A stretch of 51,530 nt of DNA from Acidobacteriota bacterium (GCA_025353165.1 JANXRE010000110.1:1-51530), one strand, 5' to 3'; numbered from the stretch's first letter, positions 1 to 10,400 are shown. The notes: generated from the letters alone by a model not told the origin. Numbers and translations are program-made.

Positions 1-1
1 C

Positions 2-313
<312 letters not shown>

Positions 314-505
314 CTCGGCTTGTTCCCGGCGTCACAGCCGCATGAGCATATCGGATAAAACAGACAATCACCCTGATTGATTTGCATCTCTTGAAGGTGT
401 GCACTGGGGCCGATCAAGAAGAGATTTGCTCTGCGGCGGCGGGTCAGTTCATGCCGGCGCTCAGCCCCTGGGAGCTAGTCTGTGTCACGACATCAGGTTT
501 AGCCT

Positions 506-1285
506 TTGCGGGCGTTCAGTAGCACGCTACTCGGTGTGGTTTTGGTGGTGGCCGGCGCGAGATGCTTAGGAGCGCAGGCGGTCAGCCGCCCGCTGAAAAT
601 CCTGGACGCTACAAATATTCGCCTGTCGCTTATGGAACCTCTGAACTCCGCGACGAACAACGTTGATGACCCCGTTCGATTTGAAGTAACGGAGGATGTA
701 AAGGTCGGCGAGGTTATCGCGATACCGAAAAAGTCAACGGCGGTGGGTCATGTTGTCGAGGTCGAGCCGAGGCGGAGAATGGGCCGTGCCGGCAAGCTGA
801 ACTTTACTCTGGATCATGTGAAGGCACCCGACGGGAGCAACGTACGTCTGCGCGCCTCCACCATCAGAAAGGGAGACGATAAAACAGGTACGGTCATCGT
901 GGGCACAGTCTTGTTATCTCCTCTGTTCTTGATCATGCGTGGAAAGGACGTGAGCATTCCCCGTGGTACGACTATTGCGGCATACGTGGACGGCGACAGA
1001 GAGATAGCGATGCCTTCAGCAGTTGGAAGCGTATCGCAGGGCACACCGCCAAGTAATCAGGTGAGTGGCACAGGGGCCACGGCCTCGATCAACGTCACTT
1101 CCACCCCCACCGGCGCAGATATCAACGTTGACGGGAAGTATGTGGGCAACACCCCTTTAACGGTTCAAATCACCGCCGGCGATCACAACATTTCTATTCA
1201 GTTGAGCGGCTATAAGACGTGGCAGAGGACAATCACGACCACCGCAGGCAGCGCCATAAACCTGAGCGCTACGCTGGAGAGGTAG
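506..1285 (+). CDS. Secreted PEGA-domain protein
   Basis: A 259-residue protein with a TTG start, chosen because it gives a clean signal peptide (MRAFSS, then a hydrophobic stretch ending at ARCLGAQA) and follows a weak AGG eight bases upstream. Residues about 30-150 form a beta-rich region (LSLMEPLNSATN, then VGEVIAIPKKS) of unknown function, with a short hydrophobic segment VGTVLLSPLFLIM near residue 133. Residues about 192-258 are a PEGA domain (TSTPTGADINVDGKYVGNTP, then GYKTWQRTI), a small surface or cell-wall associated beta module. It probably acts outside the cytoplasmic membrane. It stands alone between guaB and a convergent toxin-antitoxin pair. The domain is clear; the cellular role is not. 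Confidence 0.8.
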   Translation: MRAFSSTLLGVVLVVAGARCLGAQAVSRPLKILDATNIRLSLMEPLNSATNNVDDPVRFEVTEDVKVGEVIAIPKKSTAVGHVVEVEPRRRMGRAGKLNFTLDHVKAPDGSNVRLRASTIRKGDDKTGTVIVGTVLLSPLFLIMRGKDVSIPRGTTIAAYVDGDREIAMPSAVGSVSQGTPPSNQVSGTGATASINVTSTPTGADINVDGKYVGNTPLTVQITAGDHNISIQLSGYKTWQRTITTTAGSAINLSATLER

Positions 1286-1322
1286 AATCCAGTTCTCCCG
1301 CCTTTGCCTCGCTGGGAACCGC

Positions 1323-1344
1323 GGTTATCGATTGGTTATCGATT
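1323..1344. repeat. 11-bp tandem direct repeat
   Basis: GGTTATCGATT occurs twice head to tail in the short gap between the PEGA gene and the convergent PIN toxin gene. The unit includes ATCGAT. No hairpin with a T-run was seen here, so it is not an obvious terminator. Confidence 0.6.
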
Positions 1345-1394
1345 GAGGGTTGAGCTACCTGGTACGGCGGCAGTTTTTACAATGGCGAGCCGCT

Positions 1395-1889
1395 TCAGGC
1401 TTGGCCGCCTCGCTTATGCTGCTTGAGCAGCCCATCGAACAGGTCGTCACGCCCGCGGAAGTTCGTAGTCCGGAGCCGAGCGAGCGCACCAGCCAAGTCG
1501 ATCATGCCGCGGCGGGCAGCCAAGTCAAGAACACCGAGGGTCCCGGTGACTTCAAATCCCTTCGCCCGCGCAATTGCCGCTCCCTTGCGATCGTCGATAA
1601 GGAGGAGGTCGGCCGACAGGGTTAGTGCGAGGATGATCGCCGACTTCTCGCCTTCGTCCAGCCCGAGAAGCGATGGATCATCGCTGGCACCGACGACTGA
1701 CACCTCAAGCCAGCCGGGCCTCGATCTCATCCAGCTTCGAACCGCTTCTGGCGCGGAAGGGTGACGAAGTTCGTCGCACACAACCGAGGGTATGAATATC
1801 TTCTCGAACAATCGAGGCACGAGTTCGATCTGATCGATTTGTACCAGGTACCGCAGAGGGCTGGTGTCGGCGACTACGAGACGCATCAA
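1395..1889 (-). CDS. PIN-domain toxin (DUF3368-like)
   Basis: A 164-residue PIN-fold protein, likely a metal-dependent ribonuclease toxin. It opens with VVADTSPLRYLV, where the Asp of DTSP is the first acidic active-site residue. A conserved Glu follows in the CDELRHPSAP region, and GLDEGEKSAI and LLLIDDRKGA supply the central and later acidic residues. The LGVLDLAARRGMI segment is typical of DUF3368 proteins. The start overlaps the stop of the upstream antitoxin gene by four bases (ATGA), implying translational coupling. All expected acidic positions appear intact, so the toxin may be active. The RNA target cannot be told from the sequence. Confidence 0.85.
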   Translation of the reverse strand: MMRLVVADTSPLRYLVQIDQIELVPRLFEKIFIPSVVCDELRHPSAPEAVRSWMRSRPGWLEVSVVGASDDPSLLGLDEGEKSAIILALTLSADLLLIDDRKGAAIARAKGFEVTGTLGVLDLAARRGMIDLAGALARLRTTNFRGRDDLFDGLLKQHKRGGQA

Positions 1890-2146
1890 AGGCCTAGGCG
1901 CCGCAAGCCCTCACGCTCACGCTCCAAGTCTTCTAACGTGTAGTCTTCGAATACCTCGTGTTCCTTCAGGAACTGGTCGATCTGATCGCCAGTTTCGAAT
2001 CCGAGGAGTCGCCGCAGATCGGGCTTCGTGATCCGGCTCCGCTTATACTCCTCGGCCGCTAATGCTTCCAACGCGCGGCGCGACAGATCGCCGGCAGACC
2101 CCATTCGGCTGGCTAGATCGTCAGGAATCTGCACGGTCACATCCAT
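1886..2146 (-). CDS. UPF0175-family antitoxin
   Basis: An 86-residue protein beginning MDVTVQIPDDLASRM, with the helical segment LSRRALEALAAEEYKRSRIT and then LRRLLGFET, the UPF0175 pattern. These proteins pair with PIN toxins of the DUF3368 type, and here the toxin gene follows with a four-base overlap. It probably binds both the toxin and its own promoter. The C-terminal part (FEDYTLEDLERERE) is acidic and probably the toxin-neutralising tail. Length is normal for the family. About 60 bp separate its start from the end of xseA on the same strand, so it may be read through from xseA. Confidence 0.85.
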   Translation of the reverse strand: MDVTVQIPDDLASRMGSAGDLSRRALEALAAEEYKRSRITKPDLRRLLGFETGDQIDQFLKEHEVFEDYTLEDLEREREGLRRLGL

Positions 2147-2209
2147 GCCTATACCGTAACTTGCCCCGCTACCTGCGTCAACGCCGAAGGGTCGGACATC
2201 AGCCGCCGC

Positions 2210-3562
2210 TCACTTAACTTCCGCGGCTAACTGCCCCTTCGCAACCCGCACCCGGATCCCGGTCCCCGCCGGGGCCTCCGCCGGATCCTTCACCACCACG
2301 CCGGCTTCGTTTTGCACGATCGCATACCCGCGTTCCAGAATCCGCAAGGGGCTTAGCTGCGTCAAGTGCGCGAATAGCGGCTCGAACCGCCGGTGCGCCG
2401 CGACGATCCGTGAACGCATCCCGTCGGTCAGCGACGTACCGGCCCGCTCCAGCCGCCGCCGCGCTTCGGCAAACCGCAACCGCACATCGCGCTGACGCAC
2501 TCGCATTTCGAGTCCGATCAGACGCCGCTTACGCGATTCCAGTAGAGCGCGAATGCGCTCCCGCAAACGGTAGTCGAGTTCGTCCACCCGCTGGGCGCTC
2601 CTGCCGACACGCCGGTGCAGCGCCGCCGTCGCCCGCTCGATTCCGAGTTGATGAAGCCGCCGGCCGGCCACCGCGAGCCGGTACCGCATGCCCTTCTCCA
2701 ATCTCCGGGAGTAGCTCTCGATGGATTCCATCACCTGTTCGCGAGTGCAGATTACCAGTTCGGCCGCGGCGGACGGCGTAGGCGCGCGCAGGTCCGCCAC
2801 AAAATCGGCAATGGTGACGTCCGTCTCATGGCCCACCGCGCTGATCACCGGAACCTTGCACTCCGCGATGGCCCGGGCGACGGTCTCTTCATTAAACGTA
2901 CACAGATCCTCAAGCGACCCGCCGCCGCGAGCTACGATCACCACGTCCGCCCATCCCGAGCTGCTGAAGTACTCGATGGCGCGCGTAACCTGCTCCACTG
3001 AGCCTTCGCCCTGCACCAGCGCCGGATAGAGGCGGATATGCAATCCCGGAAAACGGCGTCCGAGGATGTTCAGCATGTCCTGAATGACCGCGCCGGACGG
3101 AGACGACACAATCCCGATCCGTGCAGGGTATTTGGGGATCGGACGTTTCCGCGCCGCGGCGAACATTCCCTCGGCCGAAAGTTTCTTCTTCAATTGTTCG
3201 AACGCGAGTTGAAGCGCACCATGTCCCTGCGGCTCGATCACCTCGGCGATCAACTGATATTCGCCGCGAGGCGCGTACACGTCGATGCGGCCGCGCACCA
3301 GCACCTGCACCCCGTCCCGCGGCTTGAAGCGGAGGAAACGCGCGGTGTTCCGGAACGAGACGCATCGCAGCTGCGCCTCTTCATCCTTCAGCGTGAAATA
3401 CCAGTGGCCCGCGGCTGAAAGCTTGCAGCCGGAAATCTCGCCCGCGATCCAGACGTTGCCGAATTCTTCTTGCAGCAGCCCGGCGAGATGGCCGGTAAAC
3501 TCGCTGACCGTGAACGTCCGCCGCTCGGGTTCCCAGATAAAAGTAGCCTGTTCCATTCCCAT
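2210..3562 (-). CDS. xseA: Exodeoxyribonuclease VII large subunit
   Basis: A 450-residue protein of normal family length. Exonuclease VII degrades single-stranded DNA to oligonucleotides in the cytosol. Residues about 10-110 are the OB-fold nucleic-acid binding domain (FTVSEFTGHL, VWIAGEISGCK, GHWYFTLKDE, VLVRGRIDVY). The catalytic domain follows, with IGIVSSPSGAVIQD near residue 148, VVIVARGGGSLEDL and VISAVGHETDVTIADFVAD, APTPSAAAE. A coiled-coil region rich in Arg follows, and the end is ILERGYAIVQ, as in the family. The first ATG gives MGMEQ; a second ATG two codons later is also possible. The small subunit gene xseB is not next to it. The divergent korA promoter lies just upstream. Confidence 0.95.
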   Translation of the reverse strand: MGMEQATFIWEPERRTFTVSEFTGHLAGLLQEEFGNVWIAGEISGCKLSAAGHWYFTLKDEEAQLRCVSFRNTARFLRFKPRDGVQVLVRGRIDVYAPRGEYQLIAEVIEPQGHGALQLAFEQLKKKLSAEGMFAAARKRPIPKYPARIGIVSSPSGAVIQDMLNILGRRFPGLHIRLYPALVQGEGSVEQVTRAIEYFSSSGWADVVIVARGGGSLEDLCTFNEETVARAIAECKVPVISAVGHETDVTIADFVADLRAPTPSAAAELVICTREQVMESIESYSRRLEKGMRYRLAVAGRRLHQLGIERATAALHRRVGRSAQRVDELDYRLRERIRALLESRKRRLIGLEMRVRQRDVRLRFAEARRRLERAGTSLTDGMRSRIVAAHRRFEPLFAHLTQLSPLRILERGYAIVQNEAGVVVKDPAEAPAGTGIRVRVAKGQLAAEVK

Positions 3563-3580
3563 GGACGATTCCGTACGTCA

Positions 3581-3607
3581 TTGTCCCATTAGCGGGGCTG
3601 GTATAAT
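3581..3607 (+). promoter_or_regulatory. Candidate promoter for korA-korB
   Basis: TTGTCC at 3581-3586 and an extended -10 TGGTATAAT ending at 3607, with a 15-base spacer. It lies in the 83-base gap between the divergent xseA and korA starts. A Shine-Dalgarno GGGAGGT at 3632-3638 precedes the korA ATG at 3646. The placement supports a 5' leader of about 30 bases. The -35 match is only partial. Confidence 0.55.
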
Positions 3608-3645
3608 TCCGCCAAGACAGAATCTGGGCCTGGGAGGTCTCGCCG

Positions 3646-5484
3646 ATGTCTTCTGCCGCCATGTCGCGGGCAAGTTGTCCGCCGACGACGCATTCCGTAG
3701 TAAACGACTTCTCGATCCAGGTCGCGACCGTCAACGGATCGGGAAGCCAGACCGCCAACAACGTGTTAATGCGGTCGATTTTCCAGATGGGCATCCCTGT
3801 ATCCGGCAAGAACATGTTCCCGTCGAATATCGCCGGACTGCCCACCTGGTTCACCATCCGCGCCAACCGGCACGGCTACATCGCCCGTAAGAAGGAGGTC
3901 GATTTTCTCATCGCCATGAACCCGGAGTCGGCCCGCGAGGACGTGGAGACTCTGCCGCCCGGAGCCGCCGTGGTCTATGACGAGCCGCTCAAACTGAAAG
4001 ACCTCCGGGACGATCTGCATTTCTATCCCGTGCCGTACGACAAACTGGTGGGACCGGTCTGCCCCGAGGCCAAGCTGCGCAAACTCGTTCGCAACATGAT
4101 CTACGACGGCGTCGTCGCTCATCTGCTCGGGATCGATCTCGACGAGATGCGCAAGGCGCTCTTCAAGCAGTTCGGCGCGAGAAAAGCGAAGGCCGCGGAA
4201 ATGAACTGGGGCGCGGTGCTGGCTGGCAAGCAGTACGCGGAGAAAAACCTGGTTAAGACCGATCCGTTCGCCGTCGAGCGCATGAACGAGACCGCCGGTA
4301 AGATCATCATCGACGGCAACTCGGCCTCCGCCCTCGGCTGCGTGTTCGCGGGAGTCACGGTTCTGACGTGGTACCCGATCACTCCGTCGTCGTCTCTCGC
4401 GGAAGCATTGATGGCCTACCTGAACCGGTTTCGCCTCGACGCCGAAACGAAGAAGGCTACCTACGCCGTCGTTCAGGCCGAAGACGAACTGGCTGCCATT
4501 GGAATGGCTCTCGGGGCCGGATGGGCCGGCGCAAGGGCGATGACCTGCACTTCCGGGCCGGGCATCTCGCTGATGTCGGAATTCATCGGGCTCGGCTATT
4601 ACGTCGAAGTGCCGGTTGTCGTCATCGACATCCAGCGCGTGGGGCCGTCGACCGGACTGCCGACCCGCACCCAGCAGGGCGACATCCTGAAAAATGCGAT
4701 CCTTTCGCACGGCGATACCAGGCATCCCATCCTGTTCCCCTCGGCGCCGGACGAGTGTTTCAAGATGTCGATTACCGCGTTCGAGATGGCGGAACATTTC
4801 CAAACACCAGTGTTCATCAACTCCGATCTCGACCTCGGGATGAACAATTGGATGTCGGACGCTTTTCCCTATCCCGAGGAACCGATCGACCGGGGGAAGG
4901 TGCTCTCGGCCGAAGACCTGGAACGGCTCGGCGGGTTTGGGCGTTACCAGGACGTGGACGGCGACGGTGTTCCATATCGCACCCTGCCGGGAACGAATCA
5001 TCCCCAAGCGGCCTATTTCGCGCGCGGCAGCGGACACAACGAGAAAGCGCAGTACAGCGAGCGGCCGGACGACTACAGGAACAATATGGACCGGCTGGCC
5101 CGTAAGTTCGAAACCATGCGGACTTACGTTCCCAAGCCCGAAGTACGGGAAGCCGCCGGCGCGAAGATCGGCATCGTCTGCTGCGGCACTTCGCGGTTCG
5201 CGTGCGAGGAGTCGCGGGATCAACTCTTCAGCGAGCACAGCCTCTCCGTGAGTTACCTCCGCCTGCTTGCGTATCCGTTCACGCAGGAACTGAACGACTT
5301 CATCGACCGCCACGAGAGAGTCTATGTTGTCGAGCAAAACCGCGACGCGCAACTCGCCGCGCTGATGCGATTGGAGATGCCGGCTGAACGCATAGCGAAG
5401 CTTCGTAGCGTCCTGCACTACAACGGCCTGCCTATCGACGCGCGCAGCGTGACCGATAGCATCGTCCAACAGGAGGCCTTATGA
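3646..5484 (+). CDS. korA: 2-oxoacid:ferredoxin oxidoreductase, alpha (fused gamma-alpha) subunit
   Basis: A 612-residue subunit that combines the gamma-type domain (residues about 25-195, GSGSQTANNVLMRSI and GIPVSGKNMFPSNI) with the alpha pyrimidine-binding domain (about 215 to the end). With KorB it cleaves 2-oxoglutarate or a related 2-oxoacid to the acyl-CoA, reducing ferredoxin, in the cytosol. Key landmarks are YPITPSSSLAEAL, the conserved acid in VQAEDELAAIGMA, GARAMTCTSGPG and QRVGPSTGLPTRTQQGD. The start follows a good GGGAGGT. The stop overlaps the korB start by four bases. The substrate is inferred from the KorA-type fusion; pyruvate or branched-chain acids cannot be ruled out. Confidence 0.9.
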   Translation: MSSAAMSRASCPPTTHSVVNDFSIQVATVNGSGSQTANNVLMRSIFQMGIPVSGKNMFPSNIAGLPTWFTIRANRHGYIARKKEVDFLIAMNPESAREDVETLPPGAAVVYDEPLKLKDLRDDLHFYPVPYDKLVGPVCPEAKLRKLVRNMIYDGVVAHLLGIDLDEMRKALFKQFGARKAKAAEMNWGAVLAGKQYAEKNLVKTDPFAVERMNETAGKIIIDGNSASALGCVFAGVTVLTWYPITPSSSLAEALMAYLNRFRLDAETKKATYAVVQAEDELAAIGMALGAGWAGARAMTCTSGPGISLMSEFIGLGYYVEVPVVVIDIQRVGPSTGLPTRTQQGDILKNAILSHGDTRHPILFPSAPDECFKMSITAFEMAEHFQTPVFINSDLDLGMNNWMSDAFPYPEEPIDRGKVLSAEDLERLGGFGRYQDVDGDGVPYRTLPGTNHPQAAYFARGSGHNEKAQYSERPDDYRNNMDRLARKFETMRTYVPKPEVREAAGAKIGIVCCGTSRFACEESRDQLFSEHSLSVSYLRLLAYPFTQELNDFIDRHERVYVVEQNRDAQLAALMRLEMPAERIAKLRSVLHYNGLPIDARSVTDSIVQQEAL

Positions 5485-6521
5485 GCACCGCAACGCCCAG
5501 CGCGAAGAAAGTGAACCGGCTCGGGCTGGAGGTTCTGAACTACAAAGGGTCGAGGACCACGCTGTGCGCCGGCTGCGGCCACAACTCGATCACGGAGCGG
5601 CTGATCGAAGTCTTTTGGGAAGCGGGCATCGAGCCGTGGCGCGTGGCCAAGATGTCCGGCATCGGCTGCTCTTCCAAGACGCCGGCCTATTTCCTGGGCC
5701 TGTCGCACGGGTTTAATGGGGTGCACGGGCGCGCTCCCGCCATCGCAACCGGAGCGATGCTGGCCAACCGGGATCTGTTCGGAGTAGTGGTAACCGGCGA
5801 CGGCGATACCGTTTCTATCGGGCTAGGCCAGTTCATGCATATGCTGCGCCGGAACGTTCCCCTGGTCTACGTCATCGAAAACAACGGCGTTTACGGGCTC
5901 ACGAAAGGGCAGTTCTCGGCCACCGCGGATGTCGGATCCAAGTTGAAGACCGGCGTCGTGAACGAGATGGCGCCGATCGATGTCTGCTTGGCGGGTATCG
6001 ACATGGGAGCGACTCTGGTCGCCCGATCCTTCTCCGGCGATAAGAGGCAGTTGCATTCCATCCTCAGGACGGCGCTCTCGCACCGCGGGTTATCGATCAT
6101 CGACGTGGTTTCGCCGTGCACCACCTTTAACGATCATGAAGGCTCCACGAAGAGCTACGACTACATGAAAGACCACGAAGAGCCGCTGCACGAAATCGAC
6201 TTCGTCCCGTTCTACAGCGAGATTTCGGTGGAGTACGACGAGGGCACGACGCAGGAAGTCGAGATGTTCGATGGATCGAAGTTGCGGCTGAAGAAGCTGG
6301 CGCGCGACTACGACCCGACCAGCCGAATGCAGGCCGTTGCGCTTTTGCACGAGGCGCATAGCGCGGGCGACGTCCTCACCGGGATCCTTTACGTGGACAA
6401 CCACGCCCCGACGTTAATCGACATGCTGAAGATGGTCGATGAGCCGCTGGCGACGCTGTCGCAGAGCAGGACGCGGCCCGGCAGGGAAGCGCTGGAAACG
6501 GCGATGGAGGAGTTGCGGTAG
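5481..6521 (+). CDS. korB: 2-oxoacid:ferredoxin oxidoreductase, beta subunit
   Basis: A 346-residue thiamine-diphosphate binding partner of KorA. CAGCGH (Cys29, Cys32, His34) is the family N-terminal motif. GIGCSSKTPAYF and GVHGRAPAIATGAMLAN follow, then the ThDP/Mg motif VVTGDGDTVSIGLGQFMHML and IENNGVYGLTKGQ. The segment DVVSPCTTFNDHEGSTKSY is typical of KorB/PorB. No 4Fe-4S ferredoxin-like domain is present, so an external ferredoxin must accept electrons. Length is normal for KorB. The start ATG overlaps the korA stop (ATGA), with an in-frame AGGAGG just upstream (5470-5475), indicating coupled translation. Confidence 0.92.
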   Translation: MSTATPSAKKVNRLGLEVLNYKGSRTTLCAGCGHNSITERLIEVFWEAGIEPWRVAKMSGIGCSSKTPAYFLGLSHGFNGVHGRAPAIATGAMLANRDLFGVVVTGDGDTVSIGLGQFMHMLRRNVPLVYVIENNGVYGLTKGQFSATADVGSKLKTGVVNEMAPIDVCLAGIDMGATLVARSFSGDKRQLHSILRTALSHRGLSIIDVVSPCTTFNDHEGSTKSYDYMKDHEEPLHEIDFVPFYSEISVEYDEGTTQEVEMFDGSKLRLKKLARDYDPTSRMQAVALLHEAHSAGDVLTGILYVDNHAPTLIDMLKMVDEPLATLSQSRTRPGREALETAMEELR

Positions 6522-6544
6522 CTCACCTGCGCTACGTTGGTTAG

Positions 6545-7249
6545 GTGCTCCGCGTCGTTCTGGTCGCCCCGCGCAATCCGCTGAACATCGGCGCAGCCGC
6601 GCGCGCGATGAGCAATTTTGGATTTACCGAGCTGCGGCTGGTGAACCCTTATCACGTCGCCTATCTCGAGGCGAAGTCGGCGGTTAAGGCCGGCTATGTT
6701 CTGGAAAACGCGCGCGAATACGCCACGCTCGCGGAAGCCGTGGCGGACTGTAGTCTGGTGGTCGGCACAACGTCGATCGGACATCGCGAGTTGCAACATC
6801 CGGTGCGCCGCCTGGAGTACGGCGGGCGAATCCTCCGCAAGCGGATGGCGTCCTCGGAAGTCGCTCTGCTGTTCGGCTCGGAGAAGTTCGGCCTGGGCAA
6901 CGAAGACATGAGCCATTGCCACTGGCTCATGCGCATCCCCGCGCGCGAGGAGCACGGCTCCATGAACCTGGGGCAATCGGTCGCGATCTGCCTGTACGAG
7001 CTCGTCCGCAGCGCCGCCAAGGTCTCCACCGCGCCCGAGAAGCGCATGGCCGCGAAGGCCGAAGACATCGAGCGGTTTACCACCATGCTGCTCGAACTGC
7101 TGGAGATGAGCGGATACGTGAATGACCGGGTCGCATCCTCCACCGTCCTGAAGACACGGCGCCTGATCCGGCGTTTGAACCTGTCGGCGCACGACGCCGA
7201 AATCTGGCTCGGAATGCTGCGTCAGATTCAATGGAAATTAGACCAGTGA
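6545..7249 (+). CDS. trmJ: tRNA (Cm/Um32) methyltransferase, TrmJ-like SpoU family
   Basis: A 234-residue SPOUT (trefoil-knot) RNA 2'-O-methyltransferase. VVLVAPRNPLNIGAAARAM with GF close behind is motif 1 with the catalytic Asn-Arg region. LLFGSEKFGLGNEDM is motif 2. IPAREEHGSMNLGQSVAI is motif 3, forming the S-adenosylmethionine knot. The C-terminal helix pair (EDIERFTTMLLELLEMSGY, RRLIRRLNL) is the TrmJ extension. It likely methylates position 32 of tRNA in the cytosol. The start is a GTG 23 bases after korB, with only a weak TTAGG upstream. Co-transcription with korAB is likely from spacing. TrmJ is favoured over TrmH or TrmL by the C-terminal extension. Confidence 0.85.
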   Translation: MLRVVLVAPRNPLNIGAAARAMSNFGFTELRLVNPYHVAYLEAKSAVKAGYVLENAREYATLAEAVADCSLVVGTTSIGHRELQHPVRRLEYGGRILRKRMASSEVALLFGSEKFGLGNEDMSHCHWLMRIPAREEHGSMNLGQSVAICLYELVRSAAKVSTAPEKRMAAKAEDIERFTTMLLELLEMSGYVNDRVASSTVLKTRRLIRRLNLSAHDAEIWLGMLRQIQWKLDQ

Positions 7250-7263
7250 TATCCTAAATCGCG

Positions 7264-7491
7264 ATGACCAACCTCCAGATCGAGTACGACCTGATGCGGA
7301 AAGCCACGGATGAGGATACCGCAGCGATCGCCAATGCGCATTCGGTGTATGGATTCCAACTGGTGCGGCTCGCGCCTTCACGGGACCGCATCGCCGTGCA
7401 ATACGACGCTTCCCGGTTGAGCGAGAAGGACGTCGAGGCGTGGCTGATCCGACTGGGCGTGCCGATCCAGCGTTTAATTCGTGTTGGTTAA
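7264..7491 (+). CDS. Small uncharacterised protein
   Basis: A 75-residue protein not matched to a named family. Predicted pattern is helix (DLMRKATDEDTAAIANAH), strand (GFQLVRLAPS), strand (RIAVQYDAS), helix (LSEKDVEAWLIRLG), strand (IQRLI), loosely like the ferredoxin-like fold of metal-binding HMA domains, but it lacks a CxxC. It follows trmJ by 14 bases and overlaps the 3' end of the convergent secreted esterase gene by 18 bases. The phrase YDASRLSEKDVEAWL resembles HMA proteins, so a degenerate HMA-like domain is possible. It is probably real because of its position and codon use. Confidence 0.55.
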   Translation: MTNLQIEYDLMRKATDEDTAAIANAHSVYGFQLVRLAPSRDRIAVQYDASRLSEKDVEAWLIRLGVPIQRLIRVG

Positions 7492-10400
7492 CGCGAACGC
7501 AGCGGGGGCCGAAACGCCGGCCGTGCTCGCGGTGACGGTATAGCTTCCGGCAGTGCCCCCTGCGGCGAACGGTCGCGCGATCGCAATCCCCTGCGCGTTC
7601 GTCGTGGTCGTGAAGACTTTCTGTCCCCCAAAGAATGCCCCACTCGGGAGCGCCGTCGGGGCGGTGAACGTCACGCTGGCGCCGGAAATCGGGTGTCCAG
7701 AGGCGTCGGACACAAGTGCCTGCATTTGAGCGGCGAACGTCGTCTGGATCTTCGCGCTCTGGGGAGTGCCCGCGGCCGGGACGATGGTCGGCGCCGGGGC
7801 GGTGTTGGTCAAGCTGAACGTCGCCGTCAGACCGCTTACCGCCGCCGTTGCCGTGAACGCGCCCGGAACCATGTTGGCTGTAAGCGCCGTCGCTGTCGCC
7901 ACCCCGTTGGCTCCGGTGGTCACCGTCGTCGGCGGCGCAAAGCTCGCCCCCGCCCCGCTGGCGCCCGGGATCACCGTGAAGGTAACGCTCGCTCCCTGCA
8001 CCGGAGCCCCGCTCGCATCGGTCACCGTCACCTGCAGCGGCACCGCGAAGGTTTGCCCGACCCCCGCCGTCTGTCCCGCCCCCGCCGTCACCGCTACCTG
8101 CGCCGGGGTGTCCCCGCTTTGAGTGACCGTGACGGCCTGTCCCAGCACCGTCACGTGCCCGGTACGAGCCGCTATCGAACCGTTGGCCGTGAACGAGAAA
8201 TTTACCCCGCTGCTGCCCGGCCCGGTCACCGTCAGCCAGCTCTGATCGCTTCCGCCAGCCGCCGCCGCCGCTGCCCACCCCGGTACCACTTGCACCGTGT
8301 CGGTCCCCGCCGCCGCGCCCTCGTTCAGCGCACCGGGGCCCGCAAATCCCGATATCAGCTCACGCACGGTACTCGTCGTCGAGTCGGCCACGTAGACCTC
8401 CCCCTGCCCGTCCACCGCCACGCCCTGCGCTCCATTCACTCCCACCAGCAGCGTCGTCAACTGCCGGCTCGACGCCGTCCACTGTTGGATCGCGTTGCTC
8501 GCCCCCGTAATGTACAGATTCCCTGGCGCATCCACCGCCACCGCCGTCGGCCCGATCAGCCCCGAGGTAATCAGTCCCGTCATGCTCTGCGCCGCCGCGT
8601 TCCATTGTTGGATCGCGTTATTCCCCGTGTCGGCTATGTACACGTTTCCTGCAACGTCCACAGCCAGCCCCTGAGCGCTGCCCAATCCGGTCGCCAGTGT
8701 CGTCACCTGCCCGGTCGCGGCGTTCCACTGCTTTAACGCCCCGTTCCCGCTGTCCAGAATGTACACGTTGCCTGCGCCGTCCACCCCCACCCCGGACGGC
8801 AGCGATAGACCCACCGTGGCCACGTTCGTCAGTCCCACCCCTGTGCTCCATTTCCACACCGCGTTCTGCCCCGCGTCGGCGAAGTACACGTTCCCGAGCC
8901 CGTCCACCGCCACCCCCGCCGGAGACCATAGTCCCGTTCCCACTAGCGTCGTCACCAGCCCGGTCCCCGCGTTCCACTGCTTTACCGCCGCGTTCGCCTT
9001 GTCGACGAAATAGACGTTCCGCGGCCCATCCACCGCCACTCCCGCCACTACGCTTGCTCCCGTGGAAAACAAGCTCGCTACCGCGCTGCCCGCCCCGAAT
9101 ACCGAGCCCGCCTGCGTCACCGTCACCGTCTGCCCCGCGATCGTCAAAGTAGCCGTCCGCACCGCCCCAGTGTTCGCCTGCGCTGAATACGACACCACCC
9201 CGCTGCCCGTTCCGCTCCCGGCTCCGGCCTGCAGCCAAGCCGCGTTGCTCGCCGCCGTCCACGACGCCCCCGCCGGCCAGGCCGTCACCGCCACTGCTCC
9301 GGTCCCGCCCCCGGGCCCCACGCTCAGCGCCGCGGCCCCCAGCCTATACTGCGGCGCCGCGTTCTTTAGCGTGAACAACACGCTCAGCCCCGTAGTCGCC
9401 GCAGTCACCGTGAACTGACCGGCCACAGCGTTAGCCGTCAGCGCCGGAGCGGCGGCCACCCCGTTTGCGCCCGTCACCACACTCCCCGACGACCCGAAAC
9501 TCCCGCTCGCCCCGCTTGCTCCCGCCGTAACAGTGAAAACTACGCTCGCTCCGGCCAGCGGCAATCCGCCGGAATCCAGAACCGTCACGTTCAGCGGAGT
9601 GGCAAACGGCTGTCCCGTTCCACTCGTCTGAACGTCTCCGGAGGCGATCTTCATAATCGTTTTCGGGCCTTGTAGCGGTTGCATGAACGCTAAGGACTGT
9701 TGAAAGAAGGCTCCCGCGGAACCACAGGGGGAAGGCTCATTTCCGAGACTGCAGCTGGGGTAGTAAATCGCGTCCAGAGGATGACCGTATGGGGCTGGGA
9801 ACTCAATCCACGGAGAGTTTACAGGAGGGACTAAGGCGGCAAATGCAGTCTGTGTCAACTGAGCATCCGAAGGCGGTATGGTTGTGTCGCTCGCCCCGCT
9901 GAAGGCGATGTAGGGCGGCAGGTTTTGCGCAACGTAAGTTGGAATGCTGGCTGTGGTCGAGATGGCGTTGCATGACCCATATCCAATCTGACATCCCAGT
10001 AAATTGCGACCGCTCGATACGAAACCTGCAGAAATGGCGGATAAGCTTGCTAAATCCGTGGGGGGACTGGCGGCCATGACGCCTCGTACGGTGAAGTTCA
10101 CGGAACTGTGATCGCAATTTGTAGCGAACGTCTTGTTCCCTGCCAATCCAAGAATCCCAGCCAGATGTCCGCCGGCCGAGTTCCCCATCAGGAAAATGTC
10201 GTTGGGATCTCCCGGAACATTGATTCCCGCATTCTCAGCCAGGTAGCTTAGGAAACAACTGCAGTCCTGCCATTGAACAGGCCACAGCGTGGATCCCGTG
10301 ATCACCGTGTAATTCCCGGCACTGGTCCCGCTGGGCCCCGGCGACCCGTTCAAAGTCGCGGACCCTCCGGAGACGGATACGACCTTGTATCCTCCGAACT

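Noticed and set aside
3646-3726. A later start for korA
   Set aside because: ATG 3646 has a good ribosome site and promoter; later starts would remove part of the gamma domain lead-in without improving the fit.
3766-5469. A 567-codon open frame on the minus strand
   Set aside because: It is antisense to korA, which has clear family motifs; the minus frame has no recognisable domain and reflects high GC content.
8350-9080. Repetitive DNA in the secreted esterase gene as a tandem or CRISPR-like repeat
   Set aside because: The periodicity is that of six NHL protein repeats with diverged DNA; no fixed-length repeat-spacer pattern exists.
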